Source of the DNA: Phycisphaerae bacterium
Lineage (GTDB): Bacteria; Planctomycetota; Phycisphaerae; Sedimentisphaerales; Anaerobacaceae
Reading direction: 5' to 3'
Assembly: GCA_030601745.1 (NCBI GenBank)
Contig: JAUWBI010000007.1
Span: 1-64,000 of the forward strand
Length of the DNA: 64,000 nucleotides
Shown here: positions 27,023-36,182 of the stretch, in pieces
Numbering within the stretch: the first letter of the stretch is position 1
How the letters are laid out: each line of letters opens with the position of its first letter
Program-made: the position numbers and the translations under genes
The notes under the pieces: generated by a model
Seen by the model: the letters and a program-made list of their open reading frames with translations, nothing else
What the model was told of the DNA's origin: nothing
Databases searched by the model: none

Positions 27023-27829
27023 ATGAGCAAAATAATTCAAATGCGAGAGATATGCCAACAGCGCAAGCCAAACGCCAAAGGGAAAATGGTTTGGACAGGT
27101 CACTGGTTTAATACATTGTTTGTGCGCCATTTCTCCATATATATAACATGGTTATTTGTAAGAATAGGCGTTAGCGCCAATGCTGTGACTTTTCTGATGA
27201 TACCTACGGTACTAGTCGGTGTGGCAATGTGCGTGCCGCACATTTTATGGCTGAATATTATGGGGATTTTCTTGCTGATGCTGGCGGAAGTGTTTGACTG
27301 TGTGGACGGTGAAATAGCTCGCTGGACAAAAAAGTCTTCCTTGAAAGGATTATATCTTGATCTTGTAAGCCATGTCTTATGCAATGCTCCTATGTCACTT
27401 ATATGTGGACTGCACCTGTACGTATTGAGTGGACAGATTAAGTACATGATGTTGGCTTTCGTTGCTTATGCTACAATCGAGAGTCTTCTTGGACTACGCG
27501 ATGTTTACTGGGCCGTATTCTGGGAGTATTCTTCTAATAACGAGACGAAGTCTAAGAAAAGCCCGGTGTTTGGTTCAGCGTTAAAGAAGCACTCTGACGG
27601 GGTATGGATTATTAATCACGTCAAGCAGATGCTTCATTTGTCCACCGATCACATAGTGATTCGGCTGATATCTATTGTGTGCATATTGCTGAGTTACGCG
27701 GGAGTTATTAAACCGCTGATATTGTTTTCTTGGTTATTTGCTATATTAGGGATAATCGTAATCGTTGGAGAGTTTGCAAACAAATATTTCTTCCTCATTC
27801 CAGATTTGGAGCATGTCAAGAGAGGTTAG
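27023..27829 (+). CDS. CDP-alcohol phosphatidyltransferase-family membrane enzyme
   Basis: The family motif is present as DCVDGEIARWTKKSSLKGLY followed by LDLVSH: D-x2-DG-x2-AR-x8-G-x3-D, with His in place of the last Asp. The ORF is 268 residues with about six membrane helices. It transfers a phospho-alcohol from a CDP-donor, here probably to a lipid or glycan acceptor made by this locus. The Asp-to-His change is at a catalytic position and could alter metal or acceptor use. Confidence 0.85.
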   Translation: MSKIIQMREICQQRKPNAKGKMVWTGHWFNTLFVRHFSIYITWLFVRIGVSANAVTFLMIPTVLVGVAMCVPHILWLNIMGIFLLMLAEVFDCVDGEIARWTKKSSLKGLYLDLVSHVLCNAPMSLICGLHLYVLSGQIKYMMLAFVAYATIESLLGLRDVYWAVFWEYSSNNETKSKKSPVFGSALKKHSDGVWIINHVKQMLHLSTDHIVIRLISIVCILLSYAGVIKPLILFSWLFAILGIIVIVGEFANKYFFLIPDLEHVKRG

Positions 27830-27969
27830 AGGCGAGCAGTTGTACGTAGAATATGAAAATGAAATAGACTGGGGGGATTTGTTTTACCAGCCAGCTGAAT
27901 AGACTTCTGATATTCAATCGCCGCCGGAGGTAAATATCCTCTTTCTTGGATTTTGAGTGGGTGGTGGAC

Positions 27970-28149
27970 ATGGACAAGGCCAATCCCAGAAAACCGAGAG
28001 TTCTGATTGTAACCTGTGCGCACCCTAGTGAGCGTGACAAGGCTAGGGCGACTTTCGTCCACAATTGGGCCCAGCAGTTGATCTACTGCGGTTGTGATGT
28101 GCTCCGTAGTTTTGATAGGCAAGGAGAGACGTATGCCAGACCCCGGTAA
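27970..28149 (+). pseudogene. Glycosyltransferase N-terminal remnant
   Basis: The frame reads KPRVLIVTCAHPSERDKARA then TFVHNWAQQLIYCGCDV, the usual first strand and loop of GT-B glycosyltransferases, then breaks off and ends within the start region of the next gene. No rest of the protein is found downstream in any frame. It is best read as a fragment of a lost glycosyltransferase gene. Confidence 0.6.
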
Positions 28150-29341
28150 TTGGTGGGCGGAATCGTGTCGAGTTCGAAGAAATAACAAAAGTCTTGCTCC
28201 ATTAGCAGTTGTGATAACCAATTCGCTGCCTCTTGATAATAGAGCGGGAGAAGTCATCCTCAGGAAATTTCTTGCACTGTTAGGAACGACATTTAGAAGA
28301 GTTCGGGTGATTATTTCCGGAAGTGATTTTCAAATTGCTGATTTGCCTGAATGGATTCAATGGGAAGAAACAGGGACTAATGAGCGGAATGCAAAGAGAT
28401 TGCTTGCCAAGTTCCGCGAGCACTGGTTATCGCAGGTAAATATGTGCCGAGCCTTACATTCGCTTGAGTTGAAAGGTGCTCCCGTATTTTTTTGTAATGC
28501 TGGGGTTTTATTGCTTCCCAATTTGTACGCTAGACTTGGAAAAGCTGTAGACATAGTCTTTCGGTTTGGAGACGCTTCGGTTGCTTCACGACTAAAATAT
28601 CCCGGAATAAGGGGCAAGGTAATAAGCTCCATCATTACAATTTTACAAAGCCTAAATTTATATGTGGCTAAGTATGTAGCAATTGAGAACATTGCTTTGC
28701 TTAATACAGCTAATAGTATTTCCAAGTTTAAGCATAAGATAATAGAGCTAAGTTTGTATGTGGACACAGCTAAATTCAAGAAGATAATATCTCATCCACA
28801 GAGACAAATTGATGTTGCTTACGTAGGGCGTCTCACAGTCGGTAAGGGCGTTGGTGAACTCCTCGAAGCGATAAAACAAATGCAAGCTGCAGGTGAGAAA
28901 TTCACTTTTTTGATTGTTGGAGGAGGTGACTTGGAGGAGACTGTGAGGATCGCTAGCAGAGAAATAGAGAATCTATCTTTCTACAGTTGGGTTGACCACG
29001 ACAAGCTGCCTTCCGTTTTCAATAAATGTAAAGTATTGCTGTTGCCGTCTCGTACAGAAGGCTTGCCAAACGTAATTATCGAAGCTATGGCATGTGGCAC
29101 TCCTGTTCTGGCCACTAAAGTCGGAGGAATCCCAGGTGTGGTAGTCCCAGAAAAAACGGGCTGGCTACTTGAAGATAACTCACCTTATATAATATCACAG
29201 GGTATTAGAAATGCTATCAATAACTCTGATTTGGAAGCAATCTCCGAAAGAGCAAGCGAGTTCGTGCGCGAAAATTACTCGTTCGATGCAGCAGCGTGTC
29301 GACTTCGGTGCGCATTGGAGTCGGTGGGTATTCTTAAATGA
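28133..29341 (+). CDS. GT4-family glycosyltransferase
   Basis: ATG 28133 is chosen because AAGGAGAG precedes it; the track start at 28094 is inside the remnant. The 402-residue protein has a GT-B fold signature: N-terminal AVVITNSLPLDNRAGEVILR, a linker, and the C-terminal donor-binding domain (VAYVGRLTVGKGVGELLEAI, then PSRTEGLPNVIIEAMACGTP and VLATKVGG). It would add one sugar to the lipid-linked repeat. Its stop overlaps the next (broken) gene by 4 nt. Confidence 0.9.
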   Translation: MPDPGNWWAESCRVRRNNKSLAPLAVVITNSLPLDNRAGEVILRKFLALLGTTFRRVRVIISGSDFQIADLPEWIQWEETGTNERNAKRLLAKFREHWLSQVNMCRALHSLELKGAPVFFCNAGVLLLPNLYARLGKAVDIVFRFGDASVASRLKYPGIRGKVISSIITILQSLNLYVAKYVAIENIALLNTANSISKFKHKIIELSLYVDTAKFKKIISHPQRQIDVAYVGRLTVGKGVGELLEAIKQMQAAGEKFTFLIVGGGDLEETVRIASREIENLSFYSWVDHDKLPSVFNKCKVLLLPSRTEGLPNVIIEAMACGTPVLATKVGGIPGVVVPEKTGWLLEDNSPYIISQGIRNAINNSDLEAISERASEFVRENYSFDAAACRLRCALESVGILK

Positions 29342-29590
29342 AGATACTTATCTTAAGCAACAAGGGTTCTTTCTTAAGTAACGGCAATCGAAAAGAGTAA
29401 GGCTGGTATACAGTATGAATGTGGTGACTCCCATGATTTGTTAAGGGTTCTAATAAATCTATTGTACGATGAGAATACACTCCAAAAATTGTCCTGTAAC
29501 GATAAAAGATTTGCTGGTAAGAACTTTATATGGAGTTTGCTCAGAAGAGTAGAAAGCGAAGTCGGTAAAGTTTTCGAAGTGCTTAGATGA
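29338..29590 (+). pseudogene. Internally deleted glycosyltransferase gene
   Basis: The first 20 codons (ATG 29338, MKILILSNKGSFLSNG) look like a GT-B N-terminus and overlap the previous stop as ATGA. A TAA follows at 29398. In another frame from about 29377 to 29590, AIEKSKAGIQYECGDSHDLL and the following residues match the C-terminal helix region of GT4 enzymes. The end again overlaps the next gene by ATGA. The coupling at both ends shows that an intact gene once filled this operon slot and lost its middle. Confidence 0.75.
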
Positions 29591-30966
29591 GAAGTGTTGT
29601 AGCCCAATTTCACCAAACAACATTGCTTATGTTCTTGCTCTTGCTCTTGATAGCGACAGGAACTGTATTCGGCATTCTTATTTTTGCCAGGCGTAACAAT
29701 ATTGCAAACATATTGGTTTTATTAAGTGGGATCCAAAGATATTTCATCGACCTGGGTTTTGCCCTCAAACCTTATCTAATTTTCAGCTTTTTACTTTTTC
29801 CCGGCATTTTTTCTCTTGACGACTTAAAATTGCGACTACGGCGCCTGAGGCACATCTTTCAGCCAGTTTCTGTTCCATTCTTAGGGTTAATCTTTTCGCT
29901 ATTGGTTTCTGGATTAGTTACAGGAACTGCAACGAAATCTATCAGACACTACATTTTGTTAGGATGGAACTGGGCGATTGTCGGTGCTTATTGCGTCTAC
30001 GTCCAGAGCGCTAAAGAAATAATCCAGGCGCATAAACTGATTGTGAAGTGGGCACTAGTATATTCGGTTTTTGGCGTGATTATGTATCTATTGTATATTG
30101 GGGGGGTAGAGAGCATAGCGTCTCCCCGTGTAGGGACAGGTTTCTTGTACAGGGAACACAGCGACATAATAGGGCGCCTCAGAGGTTTGGACACAGATCC
30201 AAATGCGTACGGCTTGTATTCCTTGCCTCTGTTGTTTCACGCCTTCGGCTGGTTGCTGGTTTGTAAATGTAGCGACAAAAAGGCGTTCTGGCCTGGATTA
30301 GTCGTTGTGTTTGTGCTTGTTAACATCATAATGACCTTCTCGCGCGGCACTATTATCAGCTTGGTAGCGGGTTTTGCTTTCATGTCTTGCTTTGTTCATC
30401 TGGGGCGTAAGGCCACGATATTCCTTGTTGTCATTGGTGTGCTGCTCCTCGGGACTACTTGTTTCGGAACGATAACCAAGATCTCTAAGTATATCATAGA
30501 CGCTTATACCTACCGATCTTCGTTATTCGACGCCCATGGAGGAAGACTTGCATCCTGGACTGGCGCGATTGATGTCTGGTCCACTAATACGGTTAGTGTC
30601 TTCTTTGGAATAGGGCAAGGCCGTTTGGTCGAATATCTGGATAAACAGGCTCACAATGCATGGTTAGAGTTGCTGGCAGAGAATGGCATAATTGCTTTTA
30701 CATTTGCGGTTTTGCTTTTTGCTATGGTAATGTGGAAGGGCATCGGCTTGGTCCGAAAGCTGCTGGCAAAGTCCGATGCAAGGGGTTATGTCTTGTTAGG
30801 AGCGGTGAGCGGCTTATTCGCAATGATGGTCATGTTAGGCAGCGTTAGCCTCTTCACTCCAATATATTTTTGGTTTCAGCTTGGATTCGTGCTCTCGATG
30901 ATACACGCATTTTCACATAACAATCACCCTATCGTGTATCATGACTTATATATTGCTTCATCGTAA
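29587..30966 (+). CDS. wzy: Wzy-type O-antigen/exopolysaccharide polymerase
   Basis: The 459-residue protein has about 11-12 membrane helices and a large periplasmic loop (around 350-400) holding GRLASWTGAIDVWSTN and FFGIGQGRLVEYLDKQAHNA, the Wzy_C pattern. Polymerases of this type join repeat units at the outer face of the inner membrane. It is AT-rich like its neighbours. Confidence 0.85.
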   Translation: MRSVVAQFHQTTLLMFLLLLLIATGTVFGILIFARRNNIANILVLLSGIQRYFIDLGFALKPYLIFSFLLFPGIFSLDDLKLRLRRLRHIFQPVSVPFLGLIFSLLVSGLVTGTATKSIRHYILLGWNWAIVGAYCVYVQSAKEIIQAHKLIVKWALVYSVFGVIMYLLYIGGVESIASPRVGTGFLYREHSDIIGRLRGLDTDPNAYGLYSLPLLFHAFGWLLVCKCSDKKAFWPGLVVVFVLVNIIMTFSRGTIISLVAGFAFMSCFVHLGRKATIFLVVIGVLLLGTTCFGTITKISKYIIDAYTYRSSLFDAHGGRLASWTGAIDVWSTNTVSVFFGIGQGRLVEYLDKQAHNAWLELLAENGIIAFTFAVLLFAMVMWKGIGLVRKLLAKSDARGYVLLGAVSGLFAMMVMLGSVSLFTPIYFWFQLGFVLSMIHAFSHNNHPIVYHDLYIASS

Positions 30967-30982
30967 CAAATGAGTTTCCACT

Positions 30983-31783
30983 ATGAGTGTAAAAGATAAG
31001 ATAAAAAGATATATAGACCAGAATATAAAAAAGAGTAACGAGTACTTTAATAACACTTCGCGTGAATTGCTCGCTCACTTTGACCCGCAGGAGCACGCTG
31101 ATTTCTTATCTACTCTGCTGCGATGCCTGCAGCCTGGAATGTCGATTCTCGAGGTCGGAGCAGGTTCACAAAGTCTTATTACGCAAGAAGTTAAGAAGAA
31201 GTTCTTACTTGAAGTTGTGGGCCTCGACATTGATGGAGAGGCACTCAAGCAGAACACTACGTTGAACGATATTATTGTCTGCGATATCGCAGACTCGAAA
31301 GCAATAGATCAAATAGGAAGGAGTTTTGAAATTGTACTCTCAAGAAGTGTGCTAGAGCATATTAGTGACAATAAGAGAACGCATCGTAACATTTGTAAAC
31401 TTCTGAACGTTGGGGGCATGTGTTTACACATGTATCCTTGTTATCATAACCCCCATCTTCTTACAAACAAAATGGCTACAATTTTGCTTCCCAAGAAGGT
31501 TACAGATTCAATAAAGAGAAACCTCTTTAGAATCAAAAGAGAAATCTTTCATGTACACTACCATATGTGCAGAATGTTAAGGAAAAGAGACCGTCAGTAT
31601 CTTATGAATTTGGGCTATGAGATCATTGAAGAAAGATATTATTTCAATCCGCACTACTATCGTTTTTGTTTTCCTTTATTCTTTTTCTATTTTGAACTTG
31701 AAAAACTGTTCTGCAAAAGAAGATGGTACTTTCTTTCAACAAATTGTATTCTTGTTCTTCGGAAGCGTGGGCATAGACAATAG
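30983..31783 (+). CDS. SAM-dependent class I methyltransferase
   Basis: Motif I is SILEVGAGSQSLI (about residues 54-66), the acidic loop at strand 2 is VVGLDIDGEAL and the motif IV/post region is FEIVLSRSVLEHISD. The length is 266. The C-terminal part is Tyr/Phe-rich and basic, possibly membrane-facing. It may methylate a sugar of the repeat unit. A stretch of 145 bp without a clear gene follows, with a possible 28-codon remnant (EIIAFGTYVDGLRVANRY). Confidence 0.85.
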   Translation: MSVKDKIKRYIDQNIKKSNEYFNNTSRELLAHFDPQEHADFLSTLLRCLQPGMSILEVGAGSQSLITQEVKKKFLLEVVGLDIDGEALKQNTTLNDIIVCDIADSKAIDQIGRSFEIVLSRSVLEHISDNKRTHRNICKLLNVGGMCLHMYPCYHNPHLLTNKMATILLPKKVTDSIKRNLFRIKREIFHVHYHMCRMLRKRDRQYLMNLGYEIIEERYYFNPHYYRFCFPLFFFYFELEKLFCKRRWYFLSTNCILVLRKRGHRQ

Positions 31784-31928
31784 GAGTGCATCCAGTTATC
31801 GTTCCCAACGAACAAGAAATAATAGCCTTCGGTACTTATGTTGATGGGCTTAGAGTGGCGAATAGATATTAGTCGTCCGTTGTTTAATATAGCCAACGAA
31901 AATATATGAGAATGGGACTGATAGAGTT

Positions 31929-32918
31929 GTGTTGTCTGACAAATTAAAAGTGTTATTTTTGGTTAATCTTGCTCCTAAGTTGGACGAGGGCCAAAAAAAT
32001 GTCAGCCGGCATCTCCTCGACCACCTAGATGCGGAAGTCAATAAACTGTTGATTGATTCGAGATGCCATAACTTAAGGGATTTAAAAAAATCATTCCTAT
32101 TTAGACCTCACATTATCCATGTATTTCTCAGAGTCAATATCAAAACATTACTGTTGGTAATAATATTCGGTAAAATAATTGGTGGCAAAATATTATTTTC
32201 CATTTTTCAACCACCAAAAAGAGTGCACAAAGCCTTGTGGTTTTTTACAAGAAAAAATTACGCCTTTACACTATCCAAAACTATGGCTGCAAGCATAACA
32301 AATCGATTCAAGAGTACATTTTCGGTTTACCCGGGAGTTGACTTAAGAAAATTTCGGCCAGTAACACATCAAGAAAAGATTCGTTTGAGAAATAAATATG
32401 GTTTATCAGAAAAGGACTTCATTGTCTTACACGTGGGTCATCTGCTTCCAGGTCGAAACCTAGAAGTTATAGCAAGGGCAGCATTAATAACTAAAACCAG
32501 ATTGATTGTAGTGGTCAGCCCGTTATTTGCCAAAAATCAGACGGTCGAAAGAAGACTCAAAGCAGCAAACATAAAGATTATTTCAGAATATCTCCAAAAT
32601 ATAGAAGAAATATACCAGTTGAGTGACTTATATCTTTTTCCCACTGTTAATCCTGGTAGTGTTATCGATATTCCGCTCTCAGTACTTGAGGCTTTAGCAT
32701 GTGGCATACCAGTAGTAACTACTCCGATAGGAGGGCTTCCTGAGCTTCTTAAAAATAATGTAATTTATGCCAGGAATACACAAGAATTTATTGAGGCAGT
32801 CTCTATTATAAAGATGAAGCGACCAAAGGGCAATCCAAGTAAAATTGTTGCAGACCTTTCTTGGGATAAAACAGCCAGACAAGTTAAAGAAATCTATTTC
32901 AAGATACTTAGGGGATAA
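31929..32918 (+). CDS. GT4-family glycosyltransferase
   Basis: The frame starts at TTG; a GAATGGGACTGATAGAG ribosome region is weak, so the start is tentative. The C-terminal domain is clear: IVLHVGHLLPGRNLEVIARA, then YLFPTVNPGSVIDIPLSVLE with the E-x7-E pattern, and ACGIPVVTTPIGGLPEL. The N-terminal domain is shorter than usual for GT4 (329 residues in total). It lies in an operon run with the kinase-like gene 2 nt downstream. Confidence 0.88.
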   Translation: MLSDKLKVLFLVNLAPKLDEGQKNVSRHLLDHLDAEVNKLLIDSRCHNLRDLKKSFLFRPHIIHVFLRVNIKTLLLVIIFGKIIGGKILFSIFQPPKRVHKALWFFTRKNYAFTLSKTMAASITNRFKSTFSVYPGVDLRKFRPVTHQEKIRLRNKYGLSEKDFIVLHVGHLLPGRNLEVIARAALITKTRLIVVVSPLFAKNQTVERRLKAANIKIISEYLQNIEEIYQLSDLYLFPTVNPGSVIDIPLSVLEALACGIPVVTTPIGGLPELLKNNVIYARNTQEFIEAVSIIKMKRPKGNPSKIVADLSWDKTARQVKEIYFKILRG

Positions 32919-32920
32919 AT

Positions 32921-33577
32921 TTGAAACCTAAAATCATCTGTTTTATAGGTTGTGATGGCTCAGGCAAATCGACTCTCGTTAGAGAGGCTCGGCAAATATT
33001 CGAGACTAAATCAGTTCCTTGTACTACGGCGTGGGCGTGTTATAAGTTGGTTGCTGCGAAGCCTTTCATGACTTTAGCTAAGTGTCTGTGGTTGAGAAAA
33101 AAAAATATTTATGACGACTATAGGTCTTATAAGGACTCATTGTCAAGAATTACCCGGCGCAAGTGGCTAATCGCTATTTATTATGCTCTTCTTTTTCCTG
33201 ACTATGCCTTTCAAATCTTTTTAAAGGTGAGAATCCCCCATTTTTTTGGTAAAATCGTAATTTTAGACCGTTATTTCTATGATACTGCTGTGAGTATTGC
33301 AGCCAATAGAGAACTGAATGAAAAGGAATTCTTTAAGCTCATATCAGCCCTAAGTTGTATCGCGATCCAACCTGATACAGTCTTTTATGTTGACACTCCC
33401 GTAGACGTATGCCTTTCTCGCAAGGGTGATATACCACATCGTGATTTTTTAGAAAGACGAATTCATTACTACGAGGCTCTTAAAAAAATGTCTTTCGTAG
33501 AGGTAATACCAGGTACCATGGCAATAAAAAAACTTCGCAGAATACTTGAAGATCGCTTGATAGATAAGCTGGCATGA
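32921..33577 (+). CDS. Thymidylate-kinase-like P-loop kinase
   Basis: The TTG start lies 2 nt after the previous stop. P-loop GCDGSGKST (about residues 8-16) and a DRY motif (VILDRYFYDTAVS) match the deoxynucleoside/thymidylate kinase fold, and VFYVDTPVDVCLSRKG matches the usual LID-side strand. In a polysaccharide locus it may phosphorylate a sugar, polyol or other small acceptor rather than dTMP. The stop overlaps the next start (ATGA). Confidence 0.75.
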   Translation: MKPKIICFIGCDGSGKSTLVREARQIFETKSVPCTTAWACYKLVAAKPFMTLAKCLWLRKKNIYDDYRSYKDSLSRITRRKWLIAIYYALLFPDYAFQIFLKVRIPHFFGKIVILDRYFYDTAVSIAANRELNEKEFFKLISALSCIAIQPDTVFYVDTPVDVCLSRKGDIPHRDFLERRIHYYEALKKMSFVEVIPGTMAIKKLRRILEDRLIDKLA

Positions 33578-35052
33578 TTAAACGAGTTTTAATTATTGGT
33601 ATTGACGGAATGGACAGGGTTGTATTGGAAAAGCTCCTGTCTGAAATGCCTTTCTTTTCATCAAACAAGGCGACCGAGAAACTTTTACCACTAGAGTCGG
33701 TTTTTCCTCCTGATACAACTCCTGCTTGGGCTACGATTTTTACAGGATGCTCTCCTGCACAACATGGAATCATTAATTTTCTAAATCCTGCTGACAAACT
33801 TAATGGCTATAGACCATTTGAGGTCAAGGATGAATTACTTGAGGGAAAAACCTTTTGGGATATAGCTTGCGCAAGAGGAAAAAGGGTGGCGATAGTCTTT
33901 CCGTTTAATATCTACCCAGGATGGGAAGTGAAAGGTGTAATGGTTTGTAGGAATAACAAGATTGCTACAAAAAAAGAACCTTTGGTTTTTCATCCTCGTG
34001 AATTATCGCAGAAATATCCTCACCGAGCAGAAAATTTAAACCTTCTCTCAGGAGTAGTATCCCAAAAGGGTCTTTCAAAGTTGGCTAATAAACTTCTTAT
34101 AAGAATGCAGGCTGAAGCTGACCTTGCGGCTCAGATACTTTCTAATGAAAAGTGGGAGTTGGGTTTTATTTATCTCTCTAGCCTGGATGCAATCCAACAT
34201 TATTTCTGGGATAAATGGGATTGTCAGCATCCCAATTATACCCCCAATGATCCTCTTTCTGATATAGTTAGAAAATTTTATCACATTGCTGACCATGCTA
34301 TACAGCAACTGGTAAATGCATCTGGAAAGGAAACAGTTGTTATAGTGCTTTCAGACCATGGCCACGGTCCCCGACCTTACAAGATATTTAACGTGAACGA
34401 GGTTCTACGTCGAGAAGGGTTGTTATTCTCCTGTAAAGAAAAAAAGTTTGTGAAGTCTGGACTAAGGAAACTGCTTTTTTACTTTGTAAAGCAATATGGT
34501 GCAGGTTATGCGGCAATTAAGTTTGCTTCTTTTTTCCCTTGGTGGAAGAAGGTTTTAGCACCATCTTCAAATATTGATTGGGAGAAGACCGTAGCGTATG
34601 TAACAGACCTGTCAACTGTGAAATCATATAGCTATGGTGGAATCCGTATCAATGCAAAGAAACTAGATAAAGTAAAGAACGATGTAATTAATGACGTAAT
34701 TTCAATTCTTCAGGAACAAAAAGTGGTTCGTTGGGTGAGACGTCGCGAAGATATGCTATCAGGGCCTTATCTAGAAAAATTTCCCGAAATATTAATTGAG
34801 CTGAAACAAGGTTTCGGATTAGGTTGGGCTACTCACTGTGACATCATCACAGATGGTGACTTTTACAAGATTCAGCCTGGATCTCATAGGTTTGATACCC
34901 CCATTTTGCTTACTCATGGTTTGGATGATATAGGTGTAGATGTTGAAAATCACCTCAAGTTAATGGATATAGCTCCAACTGTTCTTTCGCTTTTGGGAAT
35001 TGAACCTCCTGAAAACATGCAAGGCAAATCATTTGTGAAGTGTAACGGATGA
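33574..35052 (+). CDS. Type I phosphodiesterase / alkaline-phosphatase-superfamily enzyme
   Basis: Metal and nucleophile motifs of the PF01663 type are visible: IIGIDGMD near the N-terminus, PPDTTPAWATIFTG with the nucleophilic Thr, and VVIVLSDHGHGPRPY. The length is 492. No signal peptide or membrane segment, so it acts in the cytoplasm or at the membrane face. Its likely substrates are phosphodiesters or nucleotide sugars. Near a CDP-polyol pair it may process a phospho-substituent. It overlaps both neighbours by 4 nt. Confidence 0.82.
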   Translation: MIKRVLIIGIDGMDRVVLEKLLSEMPFFSSNKATEKLLPLESVFPPDTTPAWATIFTGCSPAQHGIINFLNPADKLNGYRPFEVKDELLEGKTFWDIACARGKRVAIVFPFNIYPGWEVKGVMVCRNNKIATKKEPLVFHPRELSQKYPHRAENLNLLSGVVSQKGLSKLANKLLIRMQAEADLAAQILSNEKWELGFIYLSSLDAIQHYFWDKWDCQHPNYTPNDPLSDIVRKFYHIADHAIQQLVNASGKETVVIVLSDHGHGPRPYKIFNVNEVLRREGLLFSCKEKKFVKSGLRKLLFYFVKQYGAGYAAIKFASFFPWWKKVLAPSSNIDWEKTVAYVTDLSTVKSYSYGGIRINAKKLDKVKNDVINDVISILQEQKVVRWVRRREDMLSGPYLEKFPEILIELKQGFGLGWATHCDIITDGDFYKIQPGSHRFDTPILLTHGLDDIGVDVENHLKLMDIAPTVLSLLGIEPPENMQGKSFVKCNG

Positions 35053-36182
35053 AGATAGTAATCTGGGAATCTCTCCCTGTTTTGGGAGGCGGTCAAAGAA
35101 TCGCCTTGGCTGTTGGACAGGCTTTGGATAGCAAAGGTCAATGTGTCTATATTCTACCAACAGCCGGGGAATTTTCGAGAGTACTTAAGGCGCACGGTTT
35201 TTCTTATTATTTTATGAATTGCGGTAGTTTCTCTCTTTCTCAAAAGACGATTACGGACGTCGTTAAACTGCTACTGAGGTGGCCAGACCGCTTTTTTAGC
35301 AGTCTCCGTTTAATAAAAAAACTTAAGCCAGATATTATTTACGCCAATTCTACGCGCACATTTGTGTATGCTGCACCAATTGGGAAAACCCTAGGTATAC
35401 CGGTAATTTTCCATATACATAATTTCTTTGATGATTCGAAGACTATAAGTCTCATTAATTTGTTGGGAAGAATGGATTCAGTAAAAAAGATAGTTTTTGT
35501 TTCTGAAAGTCTTAGTGAGGAGTTTCCGTTATTAAAGGGAAAAGGATTAGTAATTTACAACGGAATCTTTCGGGGTCGATCAGTTATCGATTACCCAGTT
35601 CGGCAGGAGTTTGGTATCCCCGAAGATCGCAAATTAGTTACTACGGTCGGTTTTTTAAGTAGTAGCAAAGGACAAGATGTGGTAATCAAAGCAACAAAAA
35701 GGGTTATAAATGAGTATAATAAAGTGCATTTTCTCCTAGTTGGAACGGCACGAGATGATGAAGGTCCCGGTTTTGCCGAGTACTTAAGAAATTTGGCTAT
35801 TAAAATGAAAGTAGACAAATATTTGACATTCATAGGATATCGAAATGATGTAGCGAACATTTTGTTTCAATCCCATGTTAATCTTATTAGTAGTCGTGAA
35901 GCATGCCCATTAGTGCTTGGTGAAGCCTGTTTAGCAGGGACTCCAAGTATTTGTGCCGATATAGGGGGAGCTGCAGAACTTGTTCGTAAAACTGGAGGTG
36001 GAATACTTTATCGATTTAAGGACGCTGAAGATTTATCTAAAAAGATACTGATGCTTTTAAAAAATTCAAGTATGTACCAAGAGCTAGTAGTTAAAACAAA
36101 GGATGCAGCCGACTATTTCTCTCCAAATTTATTCACAACGAAAATTGCAAAATTAGTCGAAGAGGTTGTCAGCGCACAATGA
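35049..36182 (+). CDS. GT4-family glycosyltransferase
   Basis: Start overlaps the phosphodiesterase stop and the end overlaps the radical-SAM start by 4 nt. The N-terminal GGGQRIALAVGQAL and the C-terminal VTTVGFLSSSKGQDVVIKAT plus SREACPLVLGEACLAGTPSI identify a GT-B retaining transferase of 377 residues. It presumably adds one residue of the repeat unit. Confidence 0.9.
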   Translation: MKIVIWESLPVLGGGQRIALAVGQALDSKGQCVYILPTAGEFSRVLKAHGFSYYFMNCGSFSLSQKTITDVVKLLLRWPDRFFSSLRLIKKLKPDIIYANSTRTFVYAAPIGKTLGIPVIFHIHNFFDDSKTISLINLLGRMDSVKKIVFVSESLSEEFPLLKGKGLVIYNGIFRGRSVIDYPVRQEFGIPEDRKLVTTVGFLSSSKGQDVVIKATKRVINEYNKVHFLLVGTARDDEGPGFAEYLRNLAIKMKVDKYLTFIGYRNDVANILFQSHVNLISSREACPLVLGEACLAGTPSICADIGGAAELVRKTGGGILYRFKDAEDLSKKILMLLKNSSMYQELVVKTKDAADYFSPNLFTTKIAKLVEEVVSAQ

